IMG/VR virus record: IMGVR_UViG_3300020470_000460
Span: 1 to 64,000 of that record
Direction: 5' to 3' (one strand)
DNA: 64,000 nt
Source: a virus
Position numbers and translations under genes: made by a program. Positions 51,134 to 60,374 of this stretch are shown piece after piece; position 1 is the first letter of the stretch, and the number at the start of each line of letters is the position of its first letter. The notes beneath the pieces were generated by a model, which was not told where the DNA came from, searched no databases, and saw nothing but the letters and a program-made list of their open reading frames with translations.

Positions 51134-53518
51134 TTACATAAACTCCACAGGATCGGTCATAAACTCATTGATAATCCCAAACTTAGGATGTATATATGGA
51201 TCAGCATCATGATGATGATCACCAGGAACTATAATAGGATTATCTTGACTCATATCAGCACTCATAATTTGTTGTGGTGATTCACCATCAACTACCACAG
51301 TAGATGAACCATCTTGAAGAGCATTCTGTAACTTCTCAAATTTCTGTTGTTGGAATCTCTGTTTTGCATCATCAATTACCTGACCTGCTTTCTGCAACAC
51401 ACCAGAAGCTTGGTACATTGAATGACCTCGCTTATCAAAGTCAAAGAATCCTCCTGTCATCTGGTCAGCAGCACCAGCTAACCATCTCATTACACCACGT
51501 GGTTTATCATCCTTCTTCTTCTTAGCAGCTTTGACTTTCTCTTTTAATCCCTTAGGTACAGGTGGTTGTGGTGGTTTGTCAGCTTTAATAACTCTACCAC
51601 CTCTAGCAAATCCTGGTGGTAAAGCATACCCACCTCTCTTTGCCTGTTTTAATCTTCTACTTGTTAAACCTCTATCAGATCTGGTAGCAGGAGTATCAAA
51701 TGGTACTACAAATGCTCCACCTGATGCCATCTTAGATCCAACCCACTCAGTGCCATGACCAATAAATGATGTTGACTTACCATCTAATGATACAGGATAT
51801 CCTGACTGTGGACCATGAATCCATCCACCTTTAGCAAACAATCCACCTTTCTTGAATTGTCCCATCCCACCTTCTTTAATATCCTTAGATGTCATACCTG
51901 CTTCTTTTGCTTCTTCAGCAGATACATTTCCACCTGATTTATTAAAGTCTTCCATTACACCAGCAGGATACTTATTACCCATCTGGATTCCAAGTTGAAT
52001 TGCTACCCTCTGTTTGGGTGACATCTTCTCACCAGGACTATACCTTTCACCACCATATTTTGTATACTTTTCTGTTTTAGTATCTCCTCCTCCACCTTTC
52101 TCCATCTCTTTAGCATCTGCACCACCTGTGAAGAGTTTCAACACAGCAGTCAATGCTTTCATTCCAAGGAATAGGGGCCAGAATAGTACCTTAAATCCTA
52201 TACCAATAATCTTACTGATGATCGGCATATGAGGTTCTACTGCTTCAAGAATTCCACCTAGGAATGCTCCCAAGGTAGTAAAGAATTCTTCCATTGGTGC
52301 TTTTATCTCAGCTATAACATTACCAAAAGTATCACCAATCATCTTAAAGAATTTACTGACTGGTTCTACTATAGGTTGTATCAATCCACCTACTGCATCA
52401 CCAATCTTACCACCTGCCATACCACCGATAGCACCACCTATGGCACCCATACCTGGTATACCAAGTGCTTTACCTGCCATGTCACCTAGTTTGGCACCCA
52501 CTGCCTGACCACCAGCAGCACCAGCACCAGTAGCTGCTGCCTCGACATTAGTAGCACCATCACCTTTTGCTGCCATAAATCCAGCAGCACCAGCACCTAA
52601 TCCAGCAGTAATTCTACCTGCTTTAGAACTAAAGAAGTTACCCTTACCACCTCTTGCCTTCTTAAGTTTATAATCTCTAAACTTCTGATCCTTACTCTGT
52701 AATCCAAATAGTCTCTGAAGACCTCCTATTATACCTCCTAATACCTTCTTAGCACCCTCAAGCATCAACTTAGGATTCTTGAGTAATGTATATCCAGCAA
52801 ATATAGGTACCGCACCAGTAAGGAACTTGATTATACCAAAGAATCCCTTCAAACTAATAGGATTCTCTAAGAATTGTACAAGTCCACCCAGTGACATTCC
52901 ACCGATGAATGAAATTATATTAAATACAAACTTACCTATAGCAGCTAGAGTTAGTCCTAACTTAGTAACTGCTTTAGGATTCTTTGATATCCATTCAAAT
53001 ATCTTAAACTTAATTGCATCAGTTAACAGACCAAACAGTCCAAAGAGAGCAGCAAATATACCACCACCTGTCTTCTTAGCTGCTTCTATAGCACCAGAAC
53101 GTAGACCTTCCTTCTTAGACTTAGCTTTCTCTGCCTTATCTTCTTTCTGATTTCTTAACTGAAACTTCCTTCTCTTCTCTGTCTGCTTATCTTTAAATAA
53201 TTTTCTCTTTCTATCTTTCTTATCAGTAAGAGCCTCTTGTTTGTTAATCTTATCAGCACTCTTAATCTGAGTCCTAATATTATCTCTCCAACTCTCTACT
53301 GTATTCTGTGTATTAGCAGCAATACTATTAAGAGTGGATCCTAATGAGTTGATACCAGATACAATTGACTTAAGTCCAGCACCAACACTCCTCTCAACCT
53401 TTGGCAATCTCTCAGCAGCAGTTAACGGTGTATATTTCGACTGAACACCAGTGACCCCTTTATAAGAGATCATCTTATACATGGATGCCTTTGCTACTTT
53501 TGCAGAAACTTTTGCCAT
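51134..53518 (-). CDS. Tape-measure-like structural protein 2, 794 aa
   Basis: Long protein with an N-terminal helical/basic segment, a central hydrophobic region with many Gly/Ala/Leu-rich stretches (GGIFAALFGLFGLLTDAI, then ISFIGGMSLGGLVQFL), and a C-terminal region with a GRGGRVIKADKPP motif. Its layout, including the K-rich start and AIGKF block, parallels the gene just upstream. Tape measure proteins set tail length and pass into the host with the DNA; T4 gp29 is 590 aa. This may be a second tape measure or a paralogous tail-interior protein. Confidence 0.6.
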   Translation of the reverse strand: MAKVSAKVAKASMYKMISYKGVTGVQSKYTPLTAAERLPKVERSVGAGLKSIVSGINSLGSTLNSIAANTQNTVESWRDNIRTQIKSADKINKQEALTDKKDRKRKLFKDKQTEKRRKFQLRNQKEDKAEKAKSKKEGLRSGAIEAAKKTGGGIFAALFGLFGLLTDAIKFKIFEWISKNPKAVTKLGLTLAAIGKFVFNIISFIGGMSLGGLVQFLENPISLKGFFGIIKFLTGAVPIFAGYTLLKNPKLMLEGAKKVLGGIIGGLQRLFGLQSKDQKFRDYKLKKARGGKGNFFSSKAGRITAGLGAGAAGFMAAKGDGATNVEAAATGAGAAGGQAVGAKLGDMAGKALGIPGMGAIGGAIGGMAGGKIGDAVGGLIQPIVEPVSKFFKMIGDTFGNVIAEIKAPMEEFFTTLGAFLGGILEAVEPHMPIISKIIGIGFKVLFWPLFLGMKALTAVLKLFTGGADAKEMEKGGGGDTKTEKYTKYGGERYSPGEKMSPKQRVAIQLGIQMGNKYPAGVMEDFNKSGGNVSAEEAKEAGMTSKDIKEGGMGQFKKGGLFAKGGWIHGPQSGYPVSLDGKSTSFIGHGTEWVGSKMASGGAFVVPFDTPATRSDRGLTSRRLKQAKRGGYALPPGFARGGRVIKADKPPQPPVPKGLKEKVKAAKKKKDDKPRGVMRWLAGAADQMTGGFFDFDKRGHSMYQASGVLQKAGQVIDDAKQRFQQQKFEKLQNALQDGSSTVVVDGESPQQIMSADMSQDNPIIVPGDHHHDADPYIHPKFGIINEFMTDPVEFM

Positions 53519-53521
53519 CTA

Positions 53522-55843
53522 TTAACAGGTAAACATTGGACTTGGAACAGTTGTCACTTTCCTTGATTTAGTACCAACACCAACATTATTTATTACTGGT
53601 ACTGTGGTCTTTAACACCATTGTCCTAGGTGGTAATATAATATCTTCAACAGTTGCATCCTTTTCTTGCTTCCAAGCAAACTTTGCATGCATTTCCTGTT
53701 GTTTAGCTACCATTGCATCTATATCAGGTGCTTCACCACCAGCAGATAACTGTGGTAACTGAATATTAGACATATCAATAGCACCACCCTTAGCAAAATC
53801 AGATATCCAAGACTCACCAGGCTTAAGATTGTGCCTCTTATTAAACGCTAGTATCCTTTCTGTCTGATGAATGTCACTAAGTCTTCGTGCTTTACTATCT
53901 TCATATATCTGATATAAAATCTTTGGATCAATATGATCACCTGCAGTACCCTCAACAAGATCCTCAATCTTAGTCTCAGGTTTAATCATCTTCATTTGCT
54001 TCAATGGCTTCAAGATATCATCATGATATTTAAGTAGAATATGATAATATATGAATCCTAATATCTCCTCCATAGAATCTTCTTCATGGAAGTGAACTAA
54101 CTCACCATTTTTTATTCTCTGCTCAGTCTTAGTTGTAAACTTAGTCCAAGAATATACAAATGTAGGTGGCTCTATATCTTCAGGACCAGTCTTAATCTTC
54201 CTTATTTTTCCTCCACCAGCAAATGACGATAATGGTCTCTTCTTAGCAGGTTTACCACTAACTAAGATCATTTCACCACCATCACCAAAGGATTCGACCT
54301 TATCCATCTTCACATCCTTACCAGGATCCTTACCTCTTATAATCTTCCATGCAAATCCTATAGGATTCTTCATGAAGGCAAATATATTCTTAGCAGCTTT
54401 AATAATAAAACCTATAATACCTCCAATTATTTTAATTACACCACTTAATAACCATGTGATAGGTTTCATTATCCAACCTAACACCTCAAACATCACCTTA
54501 CCAATCTGACCTAAGAATTTGAATAAGGTACCAAGAAATTCTGTTACACCTGTCTCTCCAGCAACATCCTTTACTAATTTGAATGCCATACCAAAGAATT
54601 TCTGGATAGGTTCAAATATAGGTTTAATAACTGGTAAGAATGTCTTACCTACCCACTCACCTAAGAATCCACCTATAGCATTACCAACTATAGGTCCAAA
54701 TGGTCCTAAGAATGGTGTCAATAAAGCAGATCCTATCATTCCACCTGCTGCCTGACCAAGACCTGCACCAACTGCTTCAGTCTTATCCTCACCCATAGCA
54801 AAACCTGATGCTATACGAGTAAGACCACCAGCTACTGCCAGTCCCTTCTGCATACCACCAGGTCGCATTGCCTTCTTACCAAGATTCTTACCAGTTTGTA
54901 GTCTGGTAGGATTATTATTTCTGGTATTAAACTGTTTACCAACCTTCCTTGCTTGATCGTCTCTACCCTGTGCTCTTAACTTCTTCTGCTGTCTCTCTAC
55001 TGACTTCTTCTGTGCCTTATATTCTTGCTCAGTGTATATCTTACCTGTCTCTGTATCCTTATAACCAAACTTACGCCATTGCTCGTTTCTTTCCCATGTC
55101 AATTCTTTCATGGAAGTATCTCTAAAGAGATTCTTTACCTTTGTACCATCACTGAATAGTTTTAATGGGTTTAATAGATACCGCAGGGTCATAAACCCTG
55201 TGAATAATTGTAGTAATCCTGTTATAGGTGAGAATGCCTTAGCAATACCTGTCTGACTACCAGCACCAAAGATATTAGTAATACCTTTGGCGTACATATT
55301 GACACCAAATCCTAGGATCTTAAAGGCAAACTTACCTATAGCAGCAACTAACTTAAAGACCCTAGCTGCATCCTTTGCTTTCTGTGGATTAGACAGCCAT
55401 TTAAAGACTGCCATTGTAACGAATATATCAAATATGGGAGTTAAGAAGTTAGCGATCATCTCAAAGAATCCCAAGGCTTTTTCTTTTGCCTTCTCCTTCA
55501 TGGGATTTGCTTCTTTCTTCTTCGCTGGTCCCTTCTCTGCCTTATCCTCTTTCTTATTCCTCTGTTCAAACTTGAACATGTTTTTAAAACCTTTTGCCCA
55601 TTTCTGGAACACATTAAGGTCTTGCTTCTCTTCTGCTGTATCCTCTTTTATCTCTTTAGCAGTATCTGTCCTTAACCAATCTCTCTCAAACTTAATAAGT
55701 TTCTCAGTCTCTACTTGGTTATGACTAATACTGGTTACCGTCATCCCAGTACGATTGATGCCCTTCCGAATCTGATTGAAAGTTCCAGAATAGGCACCAT
55801 CTTCTTTGATGGGTTTAATTTTGACGAAACTCTTAATTGCCAT
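53522..55843 (-). CDS. Tape-measure-like structural protein 1, 773 aa
   Basis: Directly follows gp51-like and gp26-like genes, as a tape measure does after its chaperones. It has a Lys/Glu-rich N-terminus and a WLSNPQKAKDAARVFKLVAA to AIGKFAFKILGF block shared (as WISKNPKAVTKL...AIGKFVFNIISF) with the 794-aa protein. Later come Gly/Ala/Leu membrane-like tracts. The C-terminal part is charged with a conserved HFHEEDSMEE segment. The most likely tape measure of this phage. Confidence 0.68.
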   Translation of the reverse strand: MAIKSFVKIKPIKEDGAYSGTFNQIRKGINRTGMTVTSISHNQVETEKLIKFERDWLRTDTAKEIKEDTAEEKQDLNVFQKWAKGFKNMFKFEQRNKKEDKAEKGPAKKKEANPMKEKAKEKALGFFEMIANFLTPIFDIFVTMAVFKWLSNPQKAKDAARVFKLVAAIGKFAFKILGFGVNMYAKGITNIFGAGSQTGIAKAFSPITGLLQLFTGFMTLRYLLNPLKLFSDGTKVKNLFRDTSMKELTWERNEQWRKFGYKDTETGKIYTEQEYKAQKKSVERQQKKLRAQGRDDQARKVGKQFNTRNNNPTRLQTGKNLGKKAMRPGGMQKGLAVAGGLTRIASGFAMGEDKTEAVGAGLGQAAGGMIGSALLTPFLGPFGPIVGNAIGGFLGEWVGKTFLPVIKPIFEPIQKFFGMAFKLVKDVAGETGVTEFLGTLFKFLGQIGKVMFEVLGWIMKPITWLLSGVIKIIGGIIGFIIKAAKNIFAFMKNPIGFAWKIIRGKDPGKDVKMDKVESFGDGGEMILVSGKPAKKRPLSSFAGGGKIRKIKTGPEDIEPPTFVYSWTKFTTKTEQRIKNGELVHFHEEDSMEEILGFIYYHILLKYHDDILKPLKQMKMIKPETKIEDLVEGTAGDHIDPKILYQIYEDSKARRLSDIHQTERILAFNKRHNLKPGESWISDFAKGGAIDMSNIQLPQLSAGGEAPDIDAMVAKQQEMHAKFAWKQEKDATVEDIILPPRTMVLKTTVPVINNVGVGTKSRKVTTVPSPMFTC

Positions 55844-56028
55844 TAGAGAGCCATTTTATTCTCTTCTGCTTTTTGCCTTCTCTCTTCCTCTTGAATATGA
55901 GCAATAAGAAGGTTCACGTATACATCACGTTCCCACGGTATCATGTCTTCCAACTCAGTCAGAGAGTATTTGTGATGTTGCATTAATGCGAAGTTAGTCT
56001 TGTAGTAATTCTCAAGACTGTCATGCAT
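55843..56028 (-). CDS. gp51: gp51-like baseplate hub assembly protein
   Basis: 61-aa helical protein (YKTNFALMQHHKYSLTELED, then VNLLIAHIQEEERRQKAEEN) between gp26 and the tape measure; T4 gp51 is a hub chaperone found together with gp26. It is shorter than T4 gp51 (249 aa), so the symbol is based mainly on position and fold-like composition. Overlaps the tape measure stop by 1 nt. Confidence 0.6.
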   Translation of the reverse strand: MHDSLENYYKTNFALMQHHKYSLTELEDMIPWERDVYVNLLIAHIQEEERRQKAEENKMAL

Positions 56029-56033
56029 TAACG

Positions 56034-56738
56034 CTACTCGAAAAAACTTGCTAGTCCCTCCAGTACCAACTCACTCTCAACTTTTGTCTTAGGATTAGTT
56101 ACCTTTAATGTGTATGATAACTTAGGCATAGTCTCAAAGAATGCTTGAATCTTTGCAAATTGCTCTGCATTTAGATCTTCAAGGAAATCTAATGCTTCCT
56201 TCTTAGTGAAAGAGTCATAGACTTCTTCTTTGTCGTATACTTGCTCAATACATCCTGCAGCTAATTCAAATACATCCTCTATATTAGGGTTATCAGAAAG
56301 ATTCTGTTGAATGAATACATCCAATGAAGGATATTTCATTTTTACCCCAACATTACCATCTAGATCGATTTTAGAATCGTGACCTTCTGGCATTTGCACA
56401 GTAACCTCACCAAGAGGTACCTGCACATCAACTTGTGTCTCATCATCATCTGGACAAGTGACTTTAAATTCACTTACCTCACCAACAGCAACAGATCTGA
56501 TCTTAAGGAAGATATATTCAATCTCGAACGTAGCAAGATTCTCAACCTTAGACTTTAGATTAGTGCAGTTTTTAATTATAGTCTTCACTGCTTTGACCAT
56601 CTGCTTGTTGTCTTGCGACTCCATAGCGAGATAGAGTAGTTTCTCTTCCTTAACTAGGAATGGTCTATATGATATTTGTGTGCCTGTAACAGGCAGGGTC
56701 GCTTCATACTCAGGTATGGCTAACTTAGGTAATGGCAT
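56034..56738 (-). CDS. gp26: Baseplate hub assembly protein gp26
   Basis: 234-aa protein with the cyanophage gp26 opening IPEYEATLPVTGTQISYRPF and KQMVKAVKTIIKNCTNL. The C-terminal YDSFTKKEALDFLEDL block is also typical. In T4 (208 aa) gp26 helps build the hub. A CTAAATA late box (56761-56767) lies 23 nt upstream. Confidence 0.85.
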   Translation of the reverse strand: MPLPKLAIPEYEATLPVTGTQISYRPFLVKEEKLLYLAMESQDNKQMVKAVKTIIKNCTNLKSKVENLATFEIEYIFLKIRSVAVGEVSEFKVTCPDDDETQVDVQVPLGEVTVQMPEGHDSKIDLDGNVGVKMKYPSLDVFIQQNLSDNPNIEDVFELAAGCIEQVYDKEEVYDSFTKKEALDFLEDLNAEQFAKIQAFFETMPKLSYTLKVTNPKTKVESELVLEGLASFFE

Positions 56739-56760
56739 AACGATTGCATTATTATAATTC

Positions 56761-56767
56761 TATTTAG
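56761..56767 (-). promoter_or_regulatory. Late promoter (CTAAATA) before gp26
   Basis: CTAAATA on the minus strand, 23 nt before the gp26 start and overlapping the end of the tail-tube-like gene. Confidence 0.6.
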
Positions 56768-57516
56768 ACACCAAATCCAGCTGCATTTGTCTGTGATCGG
56801 TCAATTCCAACAGAAGATAATCCATCTGATGCAGCATTGATGAATCTATCTGGAGAATTAACTCCATTAACATCACTACCAACACCATCAAATCTATATC
56901 TCTCGTGCTTAAACTTAACGCTAAACTTAACTAAATTGGTAGGACCATTACTATATGATGCTCCACCCATGTCATAAGGCCATGCTCCAAAGAACTGCCA
57001 AACTGCCATTGATGAATTAAGTCTCTGTCTATAGACTGCATTTGACTCTGTAAGACCTTCCCAACTAATATTAGATCCAACTTCCCACTTTGTTATTATA
57101 AGGTTAGTAGTATACTCTTCATATATTCCAGATCTATTCTCCATGTCTGGTGCTGCCCAGTTCATCCAATGCTCAAAGAATCTGCGATGATACTGATATT
57201 TGTCTGTTACAAATGTAATATCTACATCGTTATTCTGTTGTATCCTCGCATGTGAATATCCTGCACCTTGCCATGCTTGTGCTACTGGAGTATCTAATAT
57301 TCTCTTACCAGGTATAGACACTTGATCTGCCATATAATTCATAGCATCGAATGCCCATCTTCTATCTGCATTAACAAATTGGGTATTTGCTTGCATACAT
57401 GTAGGGAGCCACAGTTTAACTCCATAGAGATTAGACCTTGAAGGTTCTAGTCTTCCAGACGAGACCCTTTCTCTAAAGTCCTTAAAACTATTTGGATTTG
57501 ATGAGGTTGAAGGCAT
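56764..57516 (-). CDS. Tail-tube-like protein (gp19/gp54-type fold), 250 aa
   Basis: Starts MPSTSSNPNSFKDFRERVS; includes DITFVTDKYQYHRRFFEHWM and then beta-rich tracts and AVWQFFGAWPYDMGGASY, typical of tail-tube or tube-initiator proteins. T4 gp54 (320 aa) and gp48 start tube polymerisation; position between gp4 and gp26 suits a tube-cap/initiator role. A specific T4 match is not certain. Confidence 0.65.
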   Translation of the reverse strand: MPSTSSNPNSFKDFRERVSSGRLEPSRSNLYGVKLWLPTCMQANTQFVNADRRWAFDAMNYMADQVSIPGKRILDTPVAQAWQGAGYSHARIQQNNDVDITFVTDKYQYHRRFFEHWMNWAAPDMENRSGIYEEYTTNLIITKWEVGSNISWEGLTESNAVYRQRLNSSMAVWQFFGAWPYDMGGASYSNGPTNLVKFSVKFKHERYRFDGVGSDVNGVNSPDRFINAASDGLSSVGIDRSQTNAAGFGV

Positions 57517-57520
57517 AATC

Positions 57521-58000
57521 TTACTTTAATCTACTCCATATAATGCTGCTTGGTACTTCCATAGTCCTACCAAGACCTTTAGGTCTAATAACGAATTGCT
57601 CTATTGGAAGTGGTGTCATATCTTGCAGCTCATTTGAAGGTACATTATATGCTCTTGTGACACTATTCATAAAGTATTTATGGTGGCAACGCATAGGATA
57701 TGAAATACTACCAGCAGCCCATGTATTTGCCATACTTTTCCTACTATTAGGTCTCAGGTAGTGCATATTCCCGCCAGAGAATTGCTTCTTCTGGTAGTCT
57801 ACGTCTGTGATTAGTACCATAGGGAAAGTATCCCAAAATTTAAGATCTGGTGTCTGAGCTGCGTAATTGAAAAATATAATATCACCCACAATGAATCCAC
57901 CTTGGTATGCTTCCAGTCCATACTGAAGTTGCTCTCTATACCATTGTTTAGACTGTTTGACTCCCATTGCTAAGTCTTTTACGTCTGTGAAGATACTCAT
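57521..58000 (-). CDS. Conserved T4-like virion protein, 159 aa
   Basis: Contains LKFWDTFPMVLITDVDYQKK and GGNMHYLRPNSR, a pattern (FPhVh...h.G.NhHYLpP..R) seen in a T4-like structural family of unknown role. A KQSKQWYREQLQYGLEAYQG helix is at the N-terminus. Overlaps gp4 by 4 nt. Confidence 0.68.
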   Translation of the reverse strand: MSIFTDVKDLAMGVKQSKQWYREQLQYGLEAYQGGFIVGDIIFFNYAAQTPDLKFWDTFPMVLITDVDYQKKQFSGGNMHYLRPNSRKSMANTWAAGSISYPMRCHHKYFMNSVTRAYNVPSNELQDMTPLPIEQFVIRPKGLGRTMEVPSSIIWSRLK

Positions 58001-58431
58001 ACATTTAAGTGTTTTTCGGTCAGTATAATAAATTGAAACCCTTTATGTGCACAGAATTGCCTTGCTGCTCTCCATTTAGCACTATTTACATTCCAAGTCT
58101 TAACTTCACTCAAAAAGGTGCGAGCCTTCTGCGATTTACGCTTAGGGGGTTTAGTTTGATAAGCTGGTTTGATCTCGATGATCGATTTGGCAACTCCTCC
58201 GTTCTTGGTTCTTGCTCTAACATAGAAATCAGGATAATAACGGTGAATCCTGTTATCCAAAGGAGACTTATAAGGTATAATAATTTCTTCACTTCCCCAC
58301 TCTAATACGTTGTTATTCATGTCACACCAATGCATGAACTTCTTTTCCCACAAACTCCTATAAATAACATTAGTGTGATCACCTTTGTACTTATGTTTAT
58401 TTGATGGTCGGAATTTTCCTTTGTAAGACAT
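57997..58431 (-). CDS. gp4: Head completion protein gp4
   Basis: Starting at Met 58431, the 144-aa product MSYKGKFRPSNKHKYKGDHT, then NVIYRSLWEKKFMHWCD and EEIIIPYKSPLDNRIHRYYP closely matches T4 gp4. It has an endonuclease-like core (YPDFYV, then IIEIKP, E-x-K). In T4 it is needed for completed heads that can join tails. The start codon overlaps gp48's start on the other strand (CATG). Confidence 0.92.
   Translation of the reverse strand: MSYKGKFRPSNKHKYKGDHTNVIYRSLWEKKFMHWCDMNNNVLEWGSEEIIIPYKSPLDNRIHRYYPDFYVRARTKNGGVAKSIIEIKPAYQTKPPKRKSQKARTFLSEVKTWNVNSAKWRAARQFCAHKGFQFIILTEKHLNV
58359..58366 (+). promoter_or_regulatory. Late promoter (TATAAATA) for gp48-gp53
   Basis: Perfect TATAAATA on the plus strand, 64 nt before gp48 and lying within gp4 coding sequence on the other strand. 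Confidence 0.65.
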
Positions 58432-59452
58432 GGCAGTAACTGTATTTCCAAGAGCGAAACCTTTAGGAGTCAATTCAGCAAGTAGTAGAGAAACAATCAC
58501 GGATGGTGCTGCATTCCCAACTGAGGTAATCGATTACCTAAAATTTGAGGTATTCGATCAAAAATCGGATCAGTTAAGAGATACGATATATCTCTATTTA
58601 CCCAAGTCACTAAGTGAAAAACATAGTCAAGGGTGGGGACAAGTAAATTTGGGTCCAGCAGGAGCCGCAGCGATAGATATTGCTGCTGAAGCTGCTAATG
58701 CTAAAGGTGGAATTGATACTGATACTGTTGCTTCTAGTATTGAAGATGCAGCAAAAGCAGCAATGCCACAAATAGGATATAAAGCTGCTTCCAAAGTCAT
58801 AAATGCTGCTATATCTGCAACTGGTGGTAGTGGGTCTGTAACTAGAGAGCAATTAACCTCTATAATCGGTAAAAAGATCTTCAACCCATACGCAGAAGCA
58901 ACATACGAAGGTCAAGGATCATTTAGAGACCATTCCTGGAATTGGGAAATGGCACCTAAGAGCACAGCTGATGCTAAGACCATATACAATATTATTAAGA
59001 AATTTAGAGGATATTCACTACCTGGTAAAAGTGGAAATAACTGGTTAACAATACCAGAATACTTCCGTCTTAGCACTGTCAGATATATTGATAAAGGTGG
59101 TGGTAATGAAGAAATTTCAGATCCTTCAAAATCAGCAGACAAAGGTGGTATCTTAAGTCAGGTACTACAATTCCCAACAAAAATGGTCTGCACTAATGTT
59201 ACTGTTGGAATGCCTGATTATACCTCTCTGAGATCTTCATACGCTGGTACCAGATTCATGGATTTTGGTGCTGTGAAATACAATATATCGCTAACATTCA
59301 AAGAGACTGAATTCCTTACAAAGGAAACTTACGGTTTCGATGCAAAAGACCAGATTATGTCTGATTTTGATGATGCTATTAGAAGTCTGAATTGGAGAGA
59401 CGAATCTATAGGTGGTAATGACTTATCTGGTACCTCATCTAATATCGCATAA
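58430..59452 (+). CDS. gp48: Baseplate tail-tube cap gp48
   Basis: 340 aa (T4: 364). Begins MAVTVFPRAKPLGVNSASSR; a middle Ala/Gly/Ile-rich helix region is flanked by beta-rich domains (FRDHSWNWEMAPKSTADAKT, then MDFGAVKYNISLTFKETEFL) typical of gp48. It forms the tail-tube cap on the baseplate. Divergent with gp4 (shared CATG) and overlapping gp53 by one base (TAATG). Confidence 0.88.
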   Translation: MAVTVFPRAKPLGVNSASSRETITDGAAFPTEVIDYLKFEVFDQKSDQLRDTIYLYLPKSLSEKHSQGWGQVNLGPAGAAAIDIAAEAANAKGGIDTDTVASSIEDAAKAAMPQIGYKAASKVINAAISATGGSGSVTREQLTSIIGKKIFNPYAEATYEGQGSFRDHSWNWEMAPKSTADAKTIYNIIKKFRGYSLPGKSGNNWLTIPEYFRLSTVRYIDKGGGNEEISDPSKSADKGGILSQVLQFPTKMVCTNVTVGMPDYTSLRSSYAGTRFMDFGAVKYNISLTFKETEFLTKETYGFDAKDQIMSDFDDAIRSLNWRDESIGGNDLSGTSSNIA

Positions 59453-60291
59453 TGGCATATTTCACTCATTTACCACTCGTTGATGTAAGGACATCTAGTT
59501 ACCGTCAAAGTAACGTAGATCCATATACTCTTGCAAGAAATATCTTCAGGAGAATTAAAATACGTGAAAGTCTAGAAGATGTCATATTGGGATTTGACCA
59601 ATATACAATTCAGACAAATGAAAGACCAGATCAGGTTGCTTTTAAGCAATATGGCAGTATGCAGTATGATTGGGTTGTTTTGCTATGTAACAATATAATC
59701 AATGTATATGAAGAATGGCCCATGGCAGAAGATGAGTTAGAAAGGTATATTGACAGCACATATGAAGAAGATGCCGATTCTGTCCATCATTGGGTAACTC
59801 AAAGAATTACAGATCAAAAGGGACGCATCCTAGTAAAGGCAGATCGCATAGTACCTGAAGATTACACATATACTAGACCTGATGGAACCTTCGTACCTAA
59901 AGAAGAGACCGTTAGACCTATTTCAGTCTATGACCACGAAGCTGGCAAAAATGACTATAAACGCAATATTTACCTTTTAAGGAAAGAGTATGTAACTGGG
60001 TTTATTGAAGAATTCACCAGTTTGGTCGGATATCTTCCAAATAGCGAAACTGACGCAACAACAGGAGCTAAGAGATCAGTCAATACTACTCAAGAGCAGT
60101 TCCAGACCGTTAAACCGACTTATAGCACAAATATCGGTGAAACGAGTTCTATCGAATTTGCTTCAGAAGCGGATTACTCATCTAAGGAGTTTGACACCTC
60201 TGGACCAACTATTAGCGAAGGTGACGTATTGGCAGATGGCAGCACAGTCGCAGTTTCGTCTGCTGGCACTGGATCCACTAGTGGGTATTAA
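59452..60291 (+). CDS. gp53: Baseplate wedge gp53
   Basis: 279 aa (T4: 196). The N-terminal part has the family segments DQVAFKQYGSMQYDWVVLLC and NNIINVYEEWPMAEDELERY. A C-terminal ~80-residue Ser/Thr-rich extension (SETDATTGAKRSV onward) is not in T4. It joins wedge to hub. Followed by a bidirectional terminator. Confidence 0.9.
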   Translation: MAYFTHLPLVDVRTSSYRQSNVDPYTLARNIFRRIKIRESLEDVILGFDQYTIQTNERPDQVAFKQYGSMQYDWVVLLCNNIINVYEEWPMAEDELERYIDSTYEEDADSVHHWVTQRITDQKGRILVKADRIVPEDYTYTRPDGTFVPKEETVRPISVYDHEAGKNDYKRNIYLLRKEYVTGFIEEFTSLVGYLPNSETDATTGAKRSVNTTQEQFQTVKPTYSTNIGETSSIEFASEADYSSKEFDTSGPTISEGDVLADGSTVAVSSAGTGSTSGY

Positions 60292-60313
60292 TACTTAGCG
60301 ACCCTACAGGACA

Positions 60314-60345
60314 AAAAAATACCCCCGATTTTTTCGGGGGTTTTG
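60314..60345. terminator. Bidirectional intrinsic terminator
   Basis: Stem ACCCCCGA/TCGGGGGT (60321-60328 with 60334-60341) with a 5-nt T loop, T-tract on the plus strand and A-run before it (T-run on minus). It lies between convergent gp53 and the 103-aa gene and can end both. Confidence 0.85.
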
Positions 60346-60374
60346 CTTGTTCTAAAAGTCGAATAATATGCAGA

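Noticed and set aside
55287-55724. 145-codon plus-strand frame inside the tape-measure gene
   Set aside because: Shadow of a long, well-supported minus-strand gene with low-complexity Phe/Ser-rich translation.
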